A DNA stretch of 64,000 nucleotides from positions 1 to 64,000 of the forward strand of contig CAZNFW010000007.1 in NCBI GenBank assembly GCA_964572725.1. Reading direction: 5' to 3'. Under the pieces are notes generated by a model. It did not search any database. It saw only the letters and a list, made by a program, of their open reading frames with translations, and was not told the origin of the DNA. This stretch comes from Rosettibacter sp964572725. GTDB lineage: Bacteria; Bacteroidota; Ignavibacteria; Ignavibacteriales; Melioribacteraceae. A program made the position numbers and the translations under genes. Shown piece after piece: positions 1-9,413 of this stretch (within the stretch, counting starts at the first letter, position 1; each line of letters starts with the position of its first letter).

Positions 1-1
1 G

Positions 2-283
2 CAATATGCAGTTGATTTAGATGTTGAACAATGTTATTACAGTTTTAAAGAAGCCTCTAAAAATTTGCAAAGTCTTAAAGATGCTCTTGACCAATACAAA
101 GAAAGTCTTCGTATATCAAATTTGCTTTATTCACAGGGAATGGTCAATCAGCTTGATGTGTTGAACGCTCAATTACTTTACACAAAAAGCAAAAGTGATT
201 ACCTTCAGGGAATTTATAATTACAATGTAAGTCAACTTAATTTATTAAAATCAATCGGGCTATTAGATAAAATCTGGAAATAA
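2..283 (+). CDS. TolC-like outer membrane efflux protein, C-terminal part
   Basis: The frame is open from base 2, so the gene is cut by the window edge and only about 93 C-terminal residues remain. They are helical and rich in Gln, Leu and Asn, with the pattern YKESLRISNLLYSQGMVNQL followed by DVLNAQLLYTKSKSDY. This is the usual last coiled-coil hairpin of TolC/OEP-family outer membrane factors (lengthwise repeats of the form Y..G..s..dvLdAq..l). A membrane-fusion protein and an RND pump follow 12 bases downstream on the same strand, which makes this the outer-membrane channel of a tripartite efflux system. The substrate cannot be told. The internal TTG at 65 is not the start, because homology-like sequence continues upstream of it. 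Confidence 0.85.
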   Translation, partial: QYAVDLDVEQCYYSFKEASKNLQSLKDALDQYKESLRISNLLYSQGMVNQLDVLNAQLLYTKSKSDYLQGIYNYNVSQLNLLKSIGLLDKIWK

Positions 284-295
284 TATGAGGAAAAA

Positions 296-1396
296 ATGAA
301 CAAGAAAATAATTCTATTAATTTTATTAGCAATAATAATTGGATGCTCAAAAGAAGAAAATAACAATGTTGATAAGCCTGTTCCTGTAAAAATTTATAAA
401 GTAAAATCAGAATCAATTTCGAAATATGTGCATACAACAGGAACTATTTCTGCTGAAGAAGATGTGATTGTTTACAGTAAAGCATCCGAACGGGTTGAAA
501 AGATTTTTGTTAAACCTGGAATGCCAGTTTCAAAAAACCAGATAATTGCACAATTAAAAAATGATGTTCAAAAACAGGGACTGGAAATTGCAAATTCTGC
601 AATAAAGACAGCCGAAGTTCAGGCAAAACTGGCAATGCAGGATTTTGAGAGAATGCAAAAATTATTTTCTGAAAAAGCTATTAGTCAACAGCAGTTCGAT
701 CAAATTAAAGCAGCAAAAGAATCAGCAGAAAACTCACTTAATCAGGCAAAAGCAGCTTACGAACAGGCAAAAGAACAATTTGAGAATACTTTTATAAAAG
801 CTCCATTTGATGGATATGTTGCAGCAATTTATGTTGAAGAAAATCAGATGATAAATATGGGTCAACCAGTTGCTCAGGTTATCTCTCCTTCAAAAATGAA
901 ATCTAAAGTCTTTATAACAGGTAAAGATGTTCATTTGATAAAAACAGGTCAAAATGTTCGCATTAAATTTCCATCGATTATGGATGCAGAATTTAATGGT
1001 AAAGTTGTGCAGATGAATACTTCCATTGACCAGATGTCGAAAGCTCTGGAAGTAGAAATTTCTATTTTGTCAAACGACAGTAGATTAAAATCAGGAATGT
1101 TTGGTGAATTTTTAATTGAGGTTGAAAATCATCCGAACACAATTGTTGTTCCTGAATTTGCTTTGTTAACTCAAACAGAGGTCATAATTGATAAAGAAAC
1201 TGGATTGCAAACACCTGTAAAAAAATATTTTCTATTTGTAATTAATGATGGAAAGGCAAAATTAAAAGAAGTAAAAACTGGAATCTTGAATGATGGTCAA
1301 ATAGAAATAACAGAGGGTTTGAATATTGGAGATACGATTATAGTTGTTGGTCAAAATATTGTAAAAGAAGATCAAAAAGTAAAAGTAATTGAATAA
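296..1396 (+). CDS. RND efflux periplasmic adaptor (HlyD/MFP family) lipoprotein
   Basis: A protein of 366 residues. The N-terminus (MNKKIILLILLAIIIGCSKE) is a lipoprotein signal with a lipobox ending at Cys17, so the mature protein should be lipid-anchored in the periplasm. The order of parts is typical of membrane-fusion proteins: a lipoyl-like half domain around residues 50-85 (VIVYSKASERVEKIFVKPG), an alpha-helical hairpin about 90-165 with coiled-coil repeats, the second lipoyl half (FIKAPFDGYVAAIYVEENQ), then beta-barrel and membrane-proximal domains. It links the inner-membrane RND pump encoded next to the TolC-like channel upstream. The spacing of 12 and 14 bases to its neighbours indicates one operon. 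The RND family is clear; the substrate is unknown. Confidence 0.93.
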   Translation: MNKKIILLILLAIIIGCSKEENNNVDKPVPVKIYKVKSESISKYVHTTGTISAEEDVIVYSKASERVEKIFVKPGMPVSKNQIIAQLKNDVQKQGLEIANSAIKTAEVQAKLAMQDFERMQKLFSEKAISQQQFDQIKAAKESAENSLNQAKAAYEQAKEQFENTFIKAPFDGYVAAIYVEENQMINMGQPVAQVISPSKMKSKVFITGKDVHLIKTGQNVRIKFPSIMDAEFNGKVVQMNTSIDQMSKALEVEISILSNDSRLKSGMFGEFLIEVENHPNTIVVPEFALLTQTEVIIDKETGLQTPVKKYFLFVINDGKAKLKEVKTGILNDGQIEITEGLNIGDTIIVVGQNIVKEDQKVKVIE

Positions 1397-1410
1397 GGAA
1401 ACATTTTGCT

Positions 1411-4400
1411 ATGATACTAACAAAATTTTCTCTAAGAAGGCAGATAACTCTTTTAATGATTTATGGAGTTATAATTTTATTCAGCATTTTTTCTTTTTCG
1501 CAATTAAAGATTGACTTTTTCCCAGATATTACATTTCCAATTGCTGGAGTAATAACTAATTATCCTGGCGTAGGTCCCGAAGATATTGAAAACTTAATAA
1601 CAAGACCAATAGAAGAAGCAGTTTCTTCAGTTAAAAATATTGAAAAAGTTTCATCACAATCATTTAAGGGTTCCTCAATTGTTACTCTTGAATTTAAATA
1701 TGGAACCGATATGCAGAAAGCCGAAAATGATATTCGAAAGAATCTTGATTATATAAGGGATTTTCTTCCTGCAGATGCATCTGAACCTATTGTATTTGTT
1801 TTTGACCCATCAATGATGCCAATAAGTTATATCAGCATTAGTTCACCATATCTTGGCCCCGCAGAACTAAGAAAATTATCTGAAGAAAAAATTGAACCAT
1901 TGCTCGAAAGAGTTGAAGGTGTTGCTTCGGTTCAAACTATGGGTGGATTGCAAAGACAAATTAATGTAAACATAAATCCAGTCTTGCTTGCATCTTATGA
2001 TTTATCCCCCAATGATGTAACACTGGCTATTCAATATGGCAGTGGTTTACTGCCTTCAGGAACAATTGAGACAACAAATAAAAGTTATAATCTGAGAGTC
2101 TTTAGTGAATATACTTCTCTTGAGCAGATAAGAAAAACAATTATAACTTATAAAAATGGTATTCCTGTTTATGTCAAAGATGTTGCAACTGTAGAAGATG
2201 GCTATAAAGAAAATGCAAGTGAGGTGAGAGCAGATTTTGGCGAAGGTGTAATGATTATGATTATGAAACAGTCAGATGCAAATACTGTAATTACAAGCCG
2301 CCGAGTTAAAGAAGCTATTCCTGATATAATTTCAAGATTGCCGCAGGGAACAAAATTTAGTGTTATCTGGGATCAAGCAGATTTTATAATGAAGTCAATT
2401 ACAAATTTGCGTAACTCTGCTGTGATTGCATTTGTACTGGCATTTATTATTATTTATTTCTTCTTAAGAAATTTACGCGGCAGCATAATTATGGGTATTT
2501 CAATCCCGCTGTCGATTATTGCCACATTTGCCGTAATGTACTTAGCTAATGTAACATTAAATATTATATCAATGGCAGGACTTGCGCTTGCAGTTGGAAT
2601 GCTTGTTGACAACTCTATAGTTGTTCTGGAAAATATTTATAGACACAGAGAACTTGGAGAAAACAAATTTGATGCTGCTGATATTGGTACAACAGAAGTA
2701 GGAATGGCAATTACTGCTTCTACTTTGACCACAATAAGTGTTTTTGTTCCTGTTTTGTTTGTTCCAAATATAACAGGTCAATTATTTAAGGATATGGTTC
2801 TTACAATTACTTTCAGTCTAGTTGTATCTTTACTTGTAGCTTTAACAATTGTACCAATGATGTCTGCAAATATTCTTAAATTCAATTCTTCTAAGAAAGA
2901 AAGTCGATTTTCAAGGATGAAAGATGCTGTGGGCGAATGGATTTTAAAATTAACAGATAGATACAGCAAAATTTTGCACTGGTCACTTTATCATAAAAAA
3001 ATTGTTCTTATTTCAGTTACTGTTTTATTCATACTTTCATTGGGTTTGGCAGCTTTGTTAGGCGGCGAGTTCCTTCCCAAAACAGACGAAGGATTTATTG
3101 ATGTTATGTTAGAATCTCCAGCTGGAACAACTATTGAAAAAACAAGATTGTATGCTTACCAAATTGAAGATATTGTTAAAGAAGTAGTTGATAAAAAAGA
3201 TTTAGAATCATTGTCAATATTTTATGGAACAAGAGAAGGTATTGGTGCTTATGGCACAACATCAAGTACAATTGAATTTTTTATACGCTTAACTCCAAGA
3301 GAACAAAGGAAAATATCACAGTTCGAAATTCAGGATAGATTAAGAAAAAAACTTGATGAAATTCCCGGTGTTACATACACCTTCCAGGAAGGAGGTTCTT
3401 TTACAACCGAGAAAGATATTGAAGTAAAAATTATTGGTTTTGATATCGATGGAGCAAAAGCAATTGCTAATGAATTAAAATCGAAAATGGAAAAAATTAA
3501 AGGCTTAGTAGATATTTCATTGAATACAAAAGAAACAACTCCCGAAATTCAGGTTCATTTAAATAAAGACTTGTTGAACCATTATAACTTATCGACACTT
3601 CAAGTAGCAATGAATATTTCTACAGCAATACAGGGAAAAGTTGCATCTCAGTATCGTGAAAAAGGTGATGAGTATGATATTTATGTTCAATTTGCAAGAG
3701 AATACAGAAAATCTAAAGATGCACTTGAAGAACTTGATATTGCTTTGCCAACAGGAGGAAGAATTAAATTAAAGGATATAGCAGAAATTAGAGAAGAACA
3801 ATCAAGTCCAACAATTTTTAGAGAAAATCAAAGCAGATTTGTTTCTGTAGGATGTGGATTATCGGGAATTGACCTTTCTTCGGCAGTAAATGAAATTAAA
3901 AAAATTATTGCAGAAACACCCATACCATCTGAGTATCAAGTAATAATTGGTGGAACAGCAGAAGACCAGCAGGAAGCTTTCTTTTATTTAGGACTAGCTT
4001 TTATAGCTGCTGTTTTATTAGTTTATATGATAATGGCATCTCAGTTTGAATCTCTAATAGATCCATTGATAATAATGTTTACAGTTCCACTTTCGATTAT
4101 TGGTGTATTCTTCTTCCTTGCAATAACTGGAACTACATTAAGCGTTATGGCTTTAGTTGGAATAGTTATGCTTGTCGGAATTGCAGTGAATAATGGAATT
4201 GTTTTGGTAGATTATATTAATCAACAAAGACGAAAGGGAATGGAATTATACGAAGCAGTAGAATTCAGCTGCAAAGCAAGAATAAGACCTGTATTAATGA
4301 CTGCATTAACCACAATTCTTGGTATGGTTCCACTTGCGATTGAATTAGGTTCGGGTTCTGAAACATGGTCGCCATTGGCAAAAGCAGTAATTGGCGGCTT

Positions 4401-4524
4401 GACTGCAACTACGCTGCTTACACTTATAGTTGTTCCAATACTTTATATTGTTTTTGAACATGCAGGTGAAAAAGTTAAAAATTATTTTAAGAAAAGAAAG
4501 TTAGCAAAAGAACAGGTTTCATAA
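1411..4524 (+). CDS. RND-family efflux pump, inner membrane (AcrB/HAE1-like)
   Basis: 1037 residues, the standard size for an RND pump. The first transmembrane helix lies at residues 11-30, followed by a porter domain (PGVGPEDIENLITRPIEEAV). A block of helices around 335-490 includes GLALAVGMLVDNSIVVLENI, the TM4 motif carrying the proton-relay Asp residue. A second porter half and a second helix block (about 860-1025) complete the internal duplication. The sequence is closer to the HAE1 multidrug group than to heavy-metal CzcA pumps: TM4 has the single-Asp GxxVDNSIVVLENI form. It is the last gene of the TolC-adaptor-pump operon and ends at a strong hairpin. Drug, bile-salt or lipid export are all possible. 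Confidence 0.93.
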   Translation: MILTKFSLRRQITLLMIYGVIILFSIFSFSQLKIDFFPDITFPIAGVITNYPGVGPEDIENLITRPIEEAVSSVKNIEKVSSQSFKGSSIVTLEFKYGTDMQKAENDIRKNLDYIRDFLPADASEPIVFVFDPSMMPISYISISSPYLGPAELRKLSEEKIEPLLERVEGVASVQTMGGLQRQINVNINPVLLASYDLSPNDVTLAIQYGSGLLPSGTIETTNKSYNLRVFSEYTSLEQIRKTIITYKNGIPVYVKDVATVEDGYKENASEVRADFGEGVMIMIMKQSDANTVITSRRVKEAIPDIISRLPQGTKFSVIWDQADFIMKSITNLRNSAVIAFVLAFIIIYFFLRNLRGSIIMGISIPLSIIATFAVMYLANVTLNIISMAGLALAVGMLVDNSIVVLENIYRHRELGENKFDAADIGTTEVGMAITASTLTTISVFVPVLFVPNITGQLFKDMVLTITFSLVVSLLVALTIVPMMSANILKFNSSKKESRFSRMKDAVGEWILKLTDRYSKILHWSLYHKKIVLISVTVLFILSLGLAALLGGEFLPKTDEGFIDVMLESPAGTTIEKTRLYAYQIEDIVKEVVDKKDLESLSIFYGTREGIGAYGTTSSTIEFFIRLTPREQRKISQFEIQDRLRKKLDEIPGVTYTFQEGGSFTTEKDIEVKIIGFDIDGAKAIANELKSKMEKIKGLVDISLNTKETTPEIQVHLNKDLLNHYNLSTLQVAMNISTAIQGKVASQYREKGDEYDIYVQFAREYRKSKDALEELDIALPTGGRIKLKDIAEIREEQSSPTIFRENQSRFVSVGCGLSGIDLSSAVNEIKKIIAETPIPSEYQVIIGGTAEDQQEAFFYLGLAFIAAVLLVYMIMASQFESLIDPLIIMFTVPLSIIGVFFFLAITGTTLSVMALVGIVMLVGIAVNNGIVLVDYINQQRRKGMELYEAVEFSCKARIRPVLMTALTTILGMVPLAIELGSGSETWSPLAKAVIGGLTATTLLTLIVVPILYIVFEHAGEKVKNYFKKRKLAKEQVS

Positions 4525-4542
4525 TTAAAAGAAACATAAAAA

Positions 4543-4601
4543 GTTATTCCCCTGAAGTAGGAATTTACCATGATTAAAATTTCTGCTTTCAGGGGAATAA
4601 C
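4543..4601. terminator. Hairpin between convergent genes, probable bidirectional terminator
   Basis: GTTATTCCCCTGAA (4543-4556) is a perfect inverted repeat of TTCAGGGGAATAAC (4588-4601). The interval between them can extend the stem imperfectly, giving a hairpin of nearly 60 bases. It lies between the 3' ends of the RND pump (plus) and the kinase gene (minus). There is no good U-tract on either side, so it may act as a processing or stability hairpin rather than a classical intrinsic terminator. Confidence 0.6.
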
Positions 4602-4634
4602 ATTTAGAAATGCATTAGTAACATTAAAAATTTT

Positions 4635-5978
4635 TTAATGATATTTTAATGTGCTTCCTCCAATAAATTCGCGAAGAACAGAATCACCGGGAATTGGGGT
4701 ATCATCTTCAACGGGTTCTACAGATTCAAGCATTTTTCTTACACGAGATGCTCTTTCATATGCATCTTCTCTTAACGGGTCACCATCATATTTCTTTTCC
4801 CATTCTCTAAAATGTTCTAATAATTTTGGACGATAAAGCGGTACTTCATATGGCATTGATGTATTGATAATATAATCTGCTGTATTACAATAAGGTAAAA
4901 TATTTCTTTTTTCTGAAGAACGAACATAATGCCAGTGCAATAAAGTTTGTTCAGGATTATATGCACGATGAACTGAATCCCTTAACATTCTGCGTATTAA
5001 TCTCAAGTCTGTCCATCTTATATATTTTCCATCCGGCATTTTCATCTGAAGAAGCGGTTCGAGATAAAGTTTAAATTTTTGTTCTAATGGAATTTCTTTG
5101 CTGAATTCCGGAAATAATCCATGCAAACTGTCAATCAGCAATACTTCATCTTTTTCTATTTTAAGAGGGGTTCTGTCTAAATATCTTTTTCCTTCTTTGA
5201 AATCATAATAAGGAATTTTTACTTCTTCTCCATTAGCTAATTTTTTTAAGTGCTCGTTTATCAATTCGAGGTCTAATGCTTGAGGTGTTTCAAAATCATA
5301 ATCACCAAATTCATCTTTTGGGTGAAGTTCTAAATCGAAGAAGTAATTATCAACTATCAGAGGAACAAACTTCATCCCCATTTTATTTAATCTTTGCTCA
5401 AGTTTCAATGTTGTTGTGGTTTTACCAGAAGAAGAAGGACCGCTTACCATAACCATTTTTAATTCTTTACTGCGTTCTTTAATTAATTCAGCAGCAGTAT
5501 CGAGCTGAGTTTCATAAGCTGTTTCTGATTCATGAACAATTTGCGGAAACTCTCCTTTTCTTATTCTTTCGTTTAGAGCATCAACTGTATGAAGATTGTG
5601 TGATACAGCCCAGTCAAGTGAATTCCACACTTTTGCCCATGGAATAAATTCAGATGGTCTTGATAAATGTCGTGATTCTGCTCTTCTTCGGCGTGCCGCT
5701 TCTTCTCGATATAATATAAATTCCTTTGCTACTTTAGCATGACCATTTTCAATCAATACTTTTTCAACCATATCCTGAATTTCTTCAACATGAGGCTTAT
5801 AACCTTCTTCATATTTTTCTTCCATTAAAGCAATAACTTGTTTGGCTAATTCTTCTGCGCGTTCTCTGTCACGCCCTCCAACAGCTACTGCAGCTCTGTA
5901 AATTACATTTACAATTCTTTCGGGATTGAAAGGTACAATTGCTCCACTTCTTTTTATAACATATTTGAACTTTCCCAT
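4635..5978 (-). CDS. ATP-cone domain fused to a uridine-kinase-like P-loop kinase
   Basis: 447 residues. Residues about 3-95 form an ATP-cone domain (KYVIKRSGAIVPFNPERIVN ... EEIQDMVEKVLIENGHAKVA), the regulatory nucleotide-binding module of ribonucleotide reductase and NrdR. From about 175 there is a kinase of the uridine kinase/phosphoribulokinase superfamily: Walker A GPSSSGKTTTT, a lid region with YYDFKEGKRYLDRTP, the DSLHGLFPEF segment, and the C-terminal RLIRRMLRDSVHRAYNPEQT block typical of bacterial uridine-kinase-like proteins. Family knowledge supports phosphorylation of a nucleoside or small alcohol. The ATP-cone suggests allosteric control by ATP/dATP, which is an inference. The N-terminal TGS/ThrRS-like part of some related kinases is absent. 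It appears to be monocistronic, converging on the RND operon. Confidence 0.8.
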   Translation of the reverse strand: MGKFKYVIKRSGAIVPFNPERIVNVIYRAAVAVGGRDRERAEELAKQVIALMEEKYEEGYKPHVEEIQDMVEKVLIENGHAKVAKEFILYREEAARRRRAESRHLSRPSEFIPWAKVWNSLDWAVSHNLHTVDALNERIRKGEFPQIVHESETAYETQLDTAAELIKERSKELKMVMVSGPSSSGKTTTTLKLEQRLNKMGMKFVPLIVDNYFFDLELHPKDEFGDYDFETPQALDLELINEHLKKLANGEEVKIPYYDFKEGKRYLDRTPLKIEKDEVLLIDSLHGLFPEFSKEIPLEQKFKLYLEPLLQMKMPDGKYIRWTDLRLIRRMLRDSVHRAYNPEQTLLHWHYVRSSEKRNILPYCNTADYIINTSMPYEVPLYRPKLLEHFREWEKKYDGDPLREDAYERASRVRKMLESVEPVEDDTPIPGDSVLREFIGGSTLKYH

Positions 5979-6040
5979 TTTATCACTCTTTTTTGTTTAC
6001 AAAAATAAGTAACAGAATTTTTGTTCTAAATAATTGATAA

Positions 6041-6679
6041 TTAATTTTTATGATAACCTACTGTTTGTGCTAAAATAATTTTTTGATTCGAATTCAATTT
6101 CAATGCTTCAGGAAGTTTTTCTTTGTTTACCATTCCTCTTACAACGCAAGCAAATCCTTCGGATGCACAATATAAATAAACATTTTGAGCAATGAATCCG
6201 CAGTCTGCAGCAACGAACAATAATTTATCTTCTTCATTTACTCGAGATACTCTTGAAAAATCTGCAACATAAACTAAATTGAGTGGAGCAGTTTTAACAA
6301 AATCTTGAACACCGCAATATTCTCTTATATCATCTTTAGTAACAAGTTTTAATTCATTTTCTTTTGCATTATAAAGATATGCACCATTTTGAAGAACAAC
6401 ATAAATATCATATTCCTGCCAGTTCATTGCGGATGGAACTGTTCTTTTACCACTTTCAGGACGATTAATACCATATGCAGCCCAAAGCAAATTTGATAAA
6501 TCTTGAAGTGGTATTTTTTTTGTATCAAAACTTCTTGTTGATGAGCGAAGTTTTAATGCCTGCATTAATGGCTTGCCAATTTCTGTTTGTGGTGCAGGAA
6601 GTTTAATTACCTCGCTTTCTTGTGCTATTAATGATGAAAATACAAATAGAATAATAATTGGGATTATAATTCTTTTCAT
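6041..6679 (-). CDS. Exported nitroreductase-family (SagB/ThcOx-like) protein
   Basis: The chosen start at 6679 gives 212 residues beginning MKRIIIPIIILFVFSSLIAQ, a clear Sec signal peptide. It is preceded 5-7 bases upstream by GGGGG, whereas the ATG 30 bases earlier would overlap the previous gene and has no such site. The mature part shows the FMN-binding nitroreductase pattern: LKLRSSTRSFDTKKIPLQDL near the N-terminus, LLWAAYGINR, and the C-terminal AADCGFIAQNVYLYCASEGF segment ending with an LPEALKL...AQTVGYHK tail. Family members reduce flavin-accessible substrates or catalyse dehydrogenations (SagB-type). Export of such a flavoprotein is less common. It follows the hydrolase gene closely, probably in the same transcript as the SDR and lipase. 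Confidence 0.82.
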   Translation of the reverse strand: MKRIIIPIIILFVFSSLIAQESEVIKLPAPQTEIGKPLMQALKLRSSTRSFDTKKIPLQDLSNLLWAAYGINRPESGKRTVPSAMNWQEYDIYVVLQNGAYLYNAKENELKLVTKDDIREYCGVQDFVKTAPLNLVYVADFSRVSRVNEEDKLLFVAADCGFIAQNVYLYCASEGFACVVRGMVNKEKLPEALKLNSNQKIILAQTVGYHKN

Positions 6680-6695
6680 ATTTACCCCCATAATT

Positions 6696-7955
6696 TTATT
6701 GCTGCTCATAAATATTTATAAGTGTTTTTTTAGAAGCAATCATTTTTTTTACTCTGAAACTTTCGAACCAATCAATTGCATTTATTATGCTTGGAATTGC
6801 AGAACTTAAATGAGTTCCGTTTTTAATGGTAATTAGTTCAACATTTGCCCCGTGTGATTTAAAATAATTTTGTGCATTTAATGAATTCTCATAAGGTACA
6901 AATTCATCTGCATCACCATGAAATAATTTTGTAGGAGATACAGGAACAAAGTTTATTAAACTATTTTCTTTCAATGCAAAAGTAAAATCTTTTTCACTGC
7001 CATTGAGGAATGAACTTAAAAATTTTTGGTTGAATAATTTTGATAAATCATTTGTAAGTTCTTCGTTAATTTCAGAAGTTGTTTTTGTTCCATCAAATAA
7101 TTGTGGAATTTTTTCGGCATATGGTGAGTTGAATATTGAATCAATTTTATTCCATCCATAAATGTTATTGTAAGCAACAATTAAGAATGCAAGAAAGGAA
7201 GGCTGTTCATAAAATTTGTTCTTTAAAATTAATTGTGAAGTTAAATAAAGGTCATATGCTCCAGCCATTGGTGCTGAAGCAGTAATGTTAATTTCATTTC
7301 TATAATTTTTTTCAATTTCTCTTTGAGCAGCAAGCGTTACATATCCGCCTTCTGAATAGCCAATTAAAAATACCTGTCCATTTAATTTGATGCCGAGGTA
7401 TTGTGCTGTCAGTCTCGAAACTCTGATGAAATCAATAACTGCATCTGCAGAAGATTTTGCATGATGATATGGATGAATCATATCTGATTCTCCAAGCCCA
7501 AGGTAATCGGGAACTATTGTTAAATAACCAGCTGATGCTCCTGTAAATCCTTCAATTGCATAATATGGATTTACCGAACCCACATAGCTTCTTTTTGTTT
7601 GCGTTCCGTGATGAACACTTAATAGTGATAAGTTATCAATTCCCTTTGGAATAAATACCGCACCAGATGCTTTTACAATTCTGCCCTGCGGATTTAAAGT
7701 TGTATAAACAATTTTATAAACATCAACATCGTAAATAAATTTGTTTTTAAGTGATTCATCAATATTAAATTCTTTAATAAGTGATTTCAAATGGTCAGCT
7801 TTAACACTGCTTAAAAATTCATAACTAATTAAATCAGCCCGCTTATTAAAAACAGGTTCAACTGGGAAATCATATTCACATGAAATTAAAAAGAAGAGAA
7901 GCAAAAGAAAGTAAATTACATTTTTCAAATAGTTTTTCATTACATTACTTTTCAT
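6696..7955 (-). CDS. Secreted alpha/beta hydrolase (lipase/prolyl-oligopeptidase-like)
   Basis: Up to 419 residues. The hydrophobic N-terminus ends in FFLISCEYDF, which fits a lipoprotein signal peptide. The start could be the second Met (base 7940). A nucleophile elbow, GYSEGGY, lies near residue 200. Acidic and His partners are visible as FHGDADEFVPYENS and KNGTHLSS in the last 60 residues, so the triad looks complete. SVHHGTQTKRSY and PDYLGLGES fit the oxyanion region of secretory-lipase-like or poly-ester hydrolases. Substrate is unknown. The gene overlaps the end of the SDR gene by about 11 bases and is followed by the nitroreductase, suggesting one three-gene operon. Confidence 0.78.
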   Translation of the reverse strand: MKSNVMKNYLKNVIYFLLLLFFLISCEYDFPVEPVFNKRADLISYEFLSSVKADHLKSLIKEFNIDESLKNKFIYDVDVYKIVYTTLNPQGRIVKASGAVFIPKGIDNLSLLSVHHGTQTKRSYVGSVNPYYAIEGFTGASAGYLTIVPDYLGLGESDMIHPYHHAKSSADAVIDFIRVSRLTAQYLGIKLNGQVFLIGYSEGGYVTLAAQREIEKNYRNEINITASAPMAGAYDLYLTSQLILKNKFYEQPSFLAFLIVAYNNIYGWNKIDSIFNSPYAEKIPQLFDGTKTTSEINEELTNDLSKLFNQKFLSSFLNGSEKDFTFALKENSLINFVPVSPTKLFHGDADEFVPYENSLNAQNYFKSHGANVELITIKNGTHLSSAIPSIINAIDWFESFRVKKMIASKKTLINIYEQQ

Positions 7956-8706
7956 TAAAATGTGACATTAGAAATTCATATAAACTTGATGGCAAGCATC
8001 CAATTAATCTTGAAGAAATCACAGTAGGCAAAGGAAATTGAATAATTCGTTTTTCTTTTTTAATGCCTTTTAAAATAATATTTGCAGCTTTTTCAGCCGA
8101 CATTAAAAAAGGCATCTTAAATTCATTTTTGTCTGTCATGGGTGTTTTTACAAAACCGGGTTTAATTGTTATAACTTTTATTCCATAAGGTTTTAATTCT
8201 ACTCGTAAACCTTCAAGAAAAATTGTGGCAGCAGCTTTACTTGCGCAATAAAATCCGCTTTTGGAATATCCTCTGTTGTCGGCAAGACTCGAAACACCTG
8301 CAATAATTCCTTTTCTTCTTTTCAAAAAATCTGGAATTAAATTTTCAATCCAATAAATCAGACCAAAAAAATTCGCTCCAAATGTTTCCTTTGCATATTC
8401 TGAATTAAAATTATCAATGTCCATTCTGTAGCCCACACCGGCATTTAGAATTGCAAGGTCGATATCCCCAATATCTTTTTTAATTTTTTTATAAGTGCTA
8501 TCAACTTCATCTTTATTGCTAACATCACACTTGAATGAAAAAATTTCTGCAGAATGTTTTAGTTCTTCTCTAAATTTTTCGAGTATGTCTAATCGTCTTG
8601 CACATAAGATTAGTTTGCATTTCTCTTTTGATAACTTTTCGGTTAATGCTTTCCCAATTCCGGATGAAGCTCCTGTTAAGAGAATTATTTTGTCTGTAAG
8701 TTCCAT
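7945..8706 (-). CDS. Short-chain dehydrogenase/reductase (SDR)
   Basis: 253 residues, the usual classical-SDR length. The NAD(P)-binding motif TGASSGIGKA begins near residue 15, followed by NAG (LAILNAGVG), a catalytic Ser (GVSSLADNRG) and YCASK, which gives the Tyr-x-x-x-Lys pair. LCARR after beta-2 suggests NADP(H) preference. The C-terminus (IISSRLIGCLPSSLYEFLMS) is hydrophobic, as in membrane-associated SDRs of the DltE/acyl-CoA-reductase-like groups. First gene of the minus-strand group SDR - hydrolase - nitroreductase. The exact substrate cannot be deduced; a role in lipid or carbonyl reduction is only a guess. Confidence 0.87.
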   Translation of the reverse strand: MELTDKIILLTGASSGIGKALTEKLSKEKCKLILCARRLDILEKFREELKHSAEIFSFKCDVSNKDEVDSTYKKIKKDIGDIDLAILNAGVGYRMDIDNFNSEYAKETFGANFFGLIYWIENLIPDFLKRRKGIIAGVSSLADNRGYSKSGFYCASKAAATIFLEGLRVELKPYGIKVITIKPGFVKTPMTDKNEFKMPFLMSAEKAANIILKGIKKEKRIIQFPLPTVISSRLIGCLPSSLYEFLMSHFNEK

Positions 8707-8846
8707 AAACCCAAAACTTTTTATGTAAATTTATCTTTTAGTTTTGAATTACACTAATAAGCAGTTGCATTGAGAATACGATTTTTTCTATATTTTTTTA
8801 AAGAGAGAACAAAAATTCGTATCTTTTGAAAAACTAATATAGAGTT

Positions 8847-9410
8847 ATGGATATAGATTTTATAGAAGTTGACAATGTTATGGTAAACTCAGAAATCTGG
8901 GAAACCAATTTTGAGTGTGATTTATCGAAGTGTAAAGGTGCATGCTGCACTATGGAAAGCCGTTATGGTGCACCATTAGAGGAAGAGGAAGTAGAAATAA
9001 TTAATAAATTACTTCCCCAGATTAAAGAATATTTACCCGATGAACATAAAAAAGAAATTGAAAAAAATGGGTTCTGGTTCAAAGTTCATGATGAAATAAT
9101 GACAAGAAGCATAAATAACCGTGCCTGTGTATTTGTAACTTATGAAGGTGATATTGCAAAGTGTGCAATTGAAAAAGCTTATAATGATGGAAAGATTGAT
9201 TTTATTAAACCTATTTCTTGTCATTTATTTCCAATAAGAGTTTCAAATTTTGGAGGGCATGTATTAAGGTTTGAAAAGTATTCCGAATGTCACCCTGCAC
9301 TTGAGAAGGGAGAAAAAACTTCAACAACAATTTTTAATTTTTGCAAAAGCGCACTTGAGCGGGCATTCGGAAAAGATTGGGTTTTGAAAATAAAAAAGGT
9401 AATTGGGTAA
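8847..9410 (+). CDS. DUF3109 family Cys-rich protein
   Basis: 187 residues with the pattern of the DUF3109/YkgJ-like cysteine cluster proteins: CDLSKCKGACC near residue 25, then RACVFVTYEGDIAKCAIEKA and ISCHLFPIRV. The cysteines probably bind a metal or Fe-S cluster. Nothing is known of the reaction. Such proteins are common single-copy genes in Bacteroidota. It sits directly before rpoN (3 bases apart) and reads into it, so it is probably co-transcribed. No signal peptide, so cytoplasmic. A CGTATCTTTTGAA element upstream could be the -7 region. Confidence 0.8.
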   Translation: MDIDFIEVDNVMVNSEIWETNFECDLSKCKGACCTMESRYGAPLEEEEVEIINKLLPQIKEYLPDEHKKEIEKNGFWFKVHDEIMTRSINNRACVFVTYEGDIAKCAIEKAYNDGKIDFIKPISCHLFPIRVSNFGGHVLRFEKYSECHPALEKGEKTSTTIFNFCKSALERAFGKDWVLKIKKVIG

Positions 9411-9413
9411 ACT

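Noticed and set aside
6573..6809. 78-codon plus-strand open frame across the nitroreductase and hydrolase junction
   Set aside because: It overlaps two real minus-strand genes and their start/stop signals.
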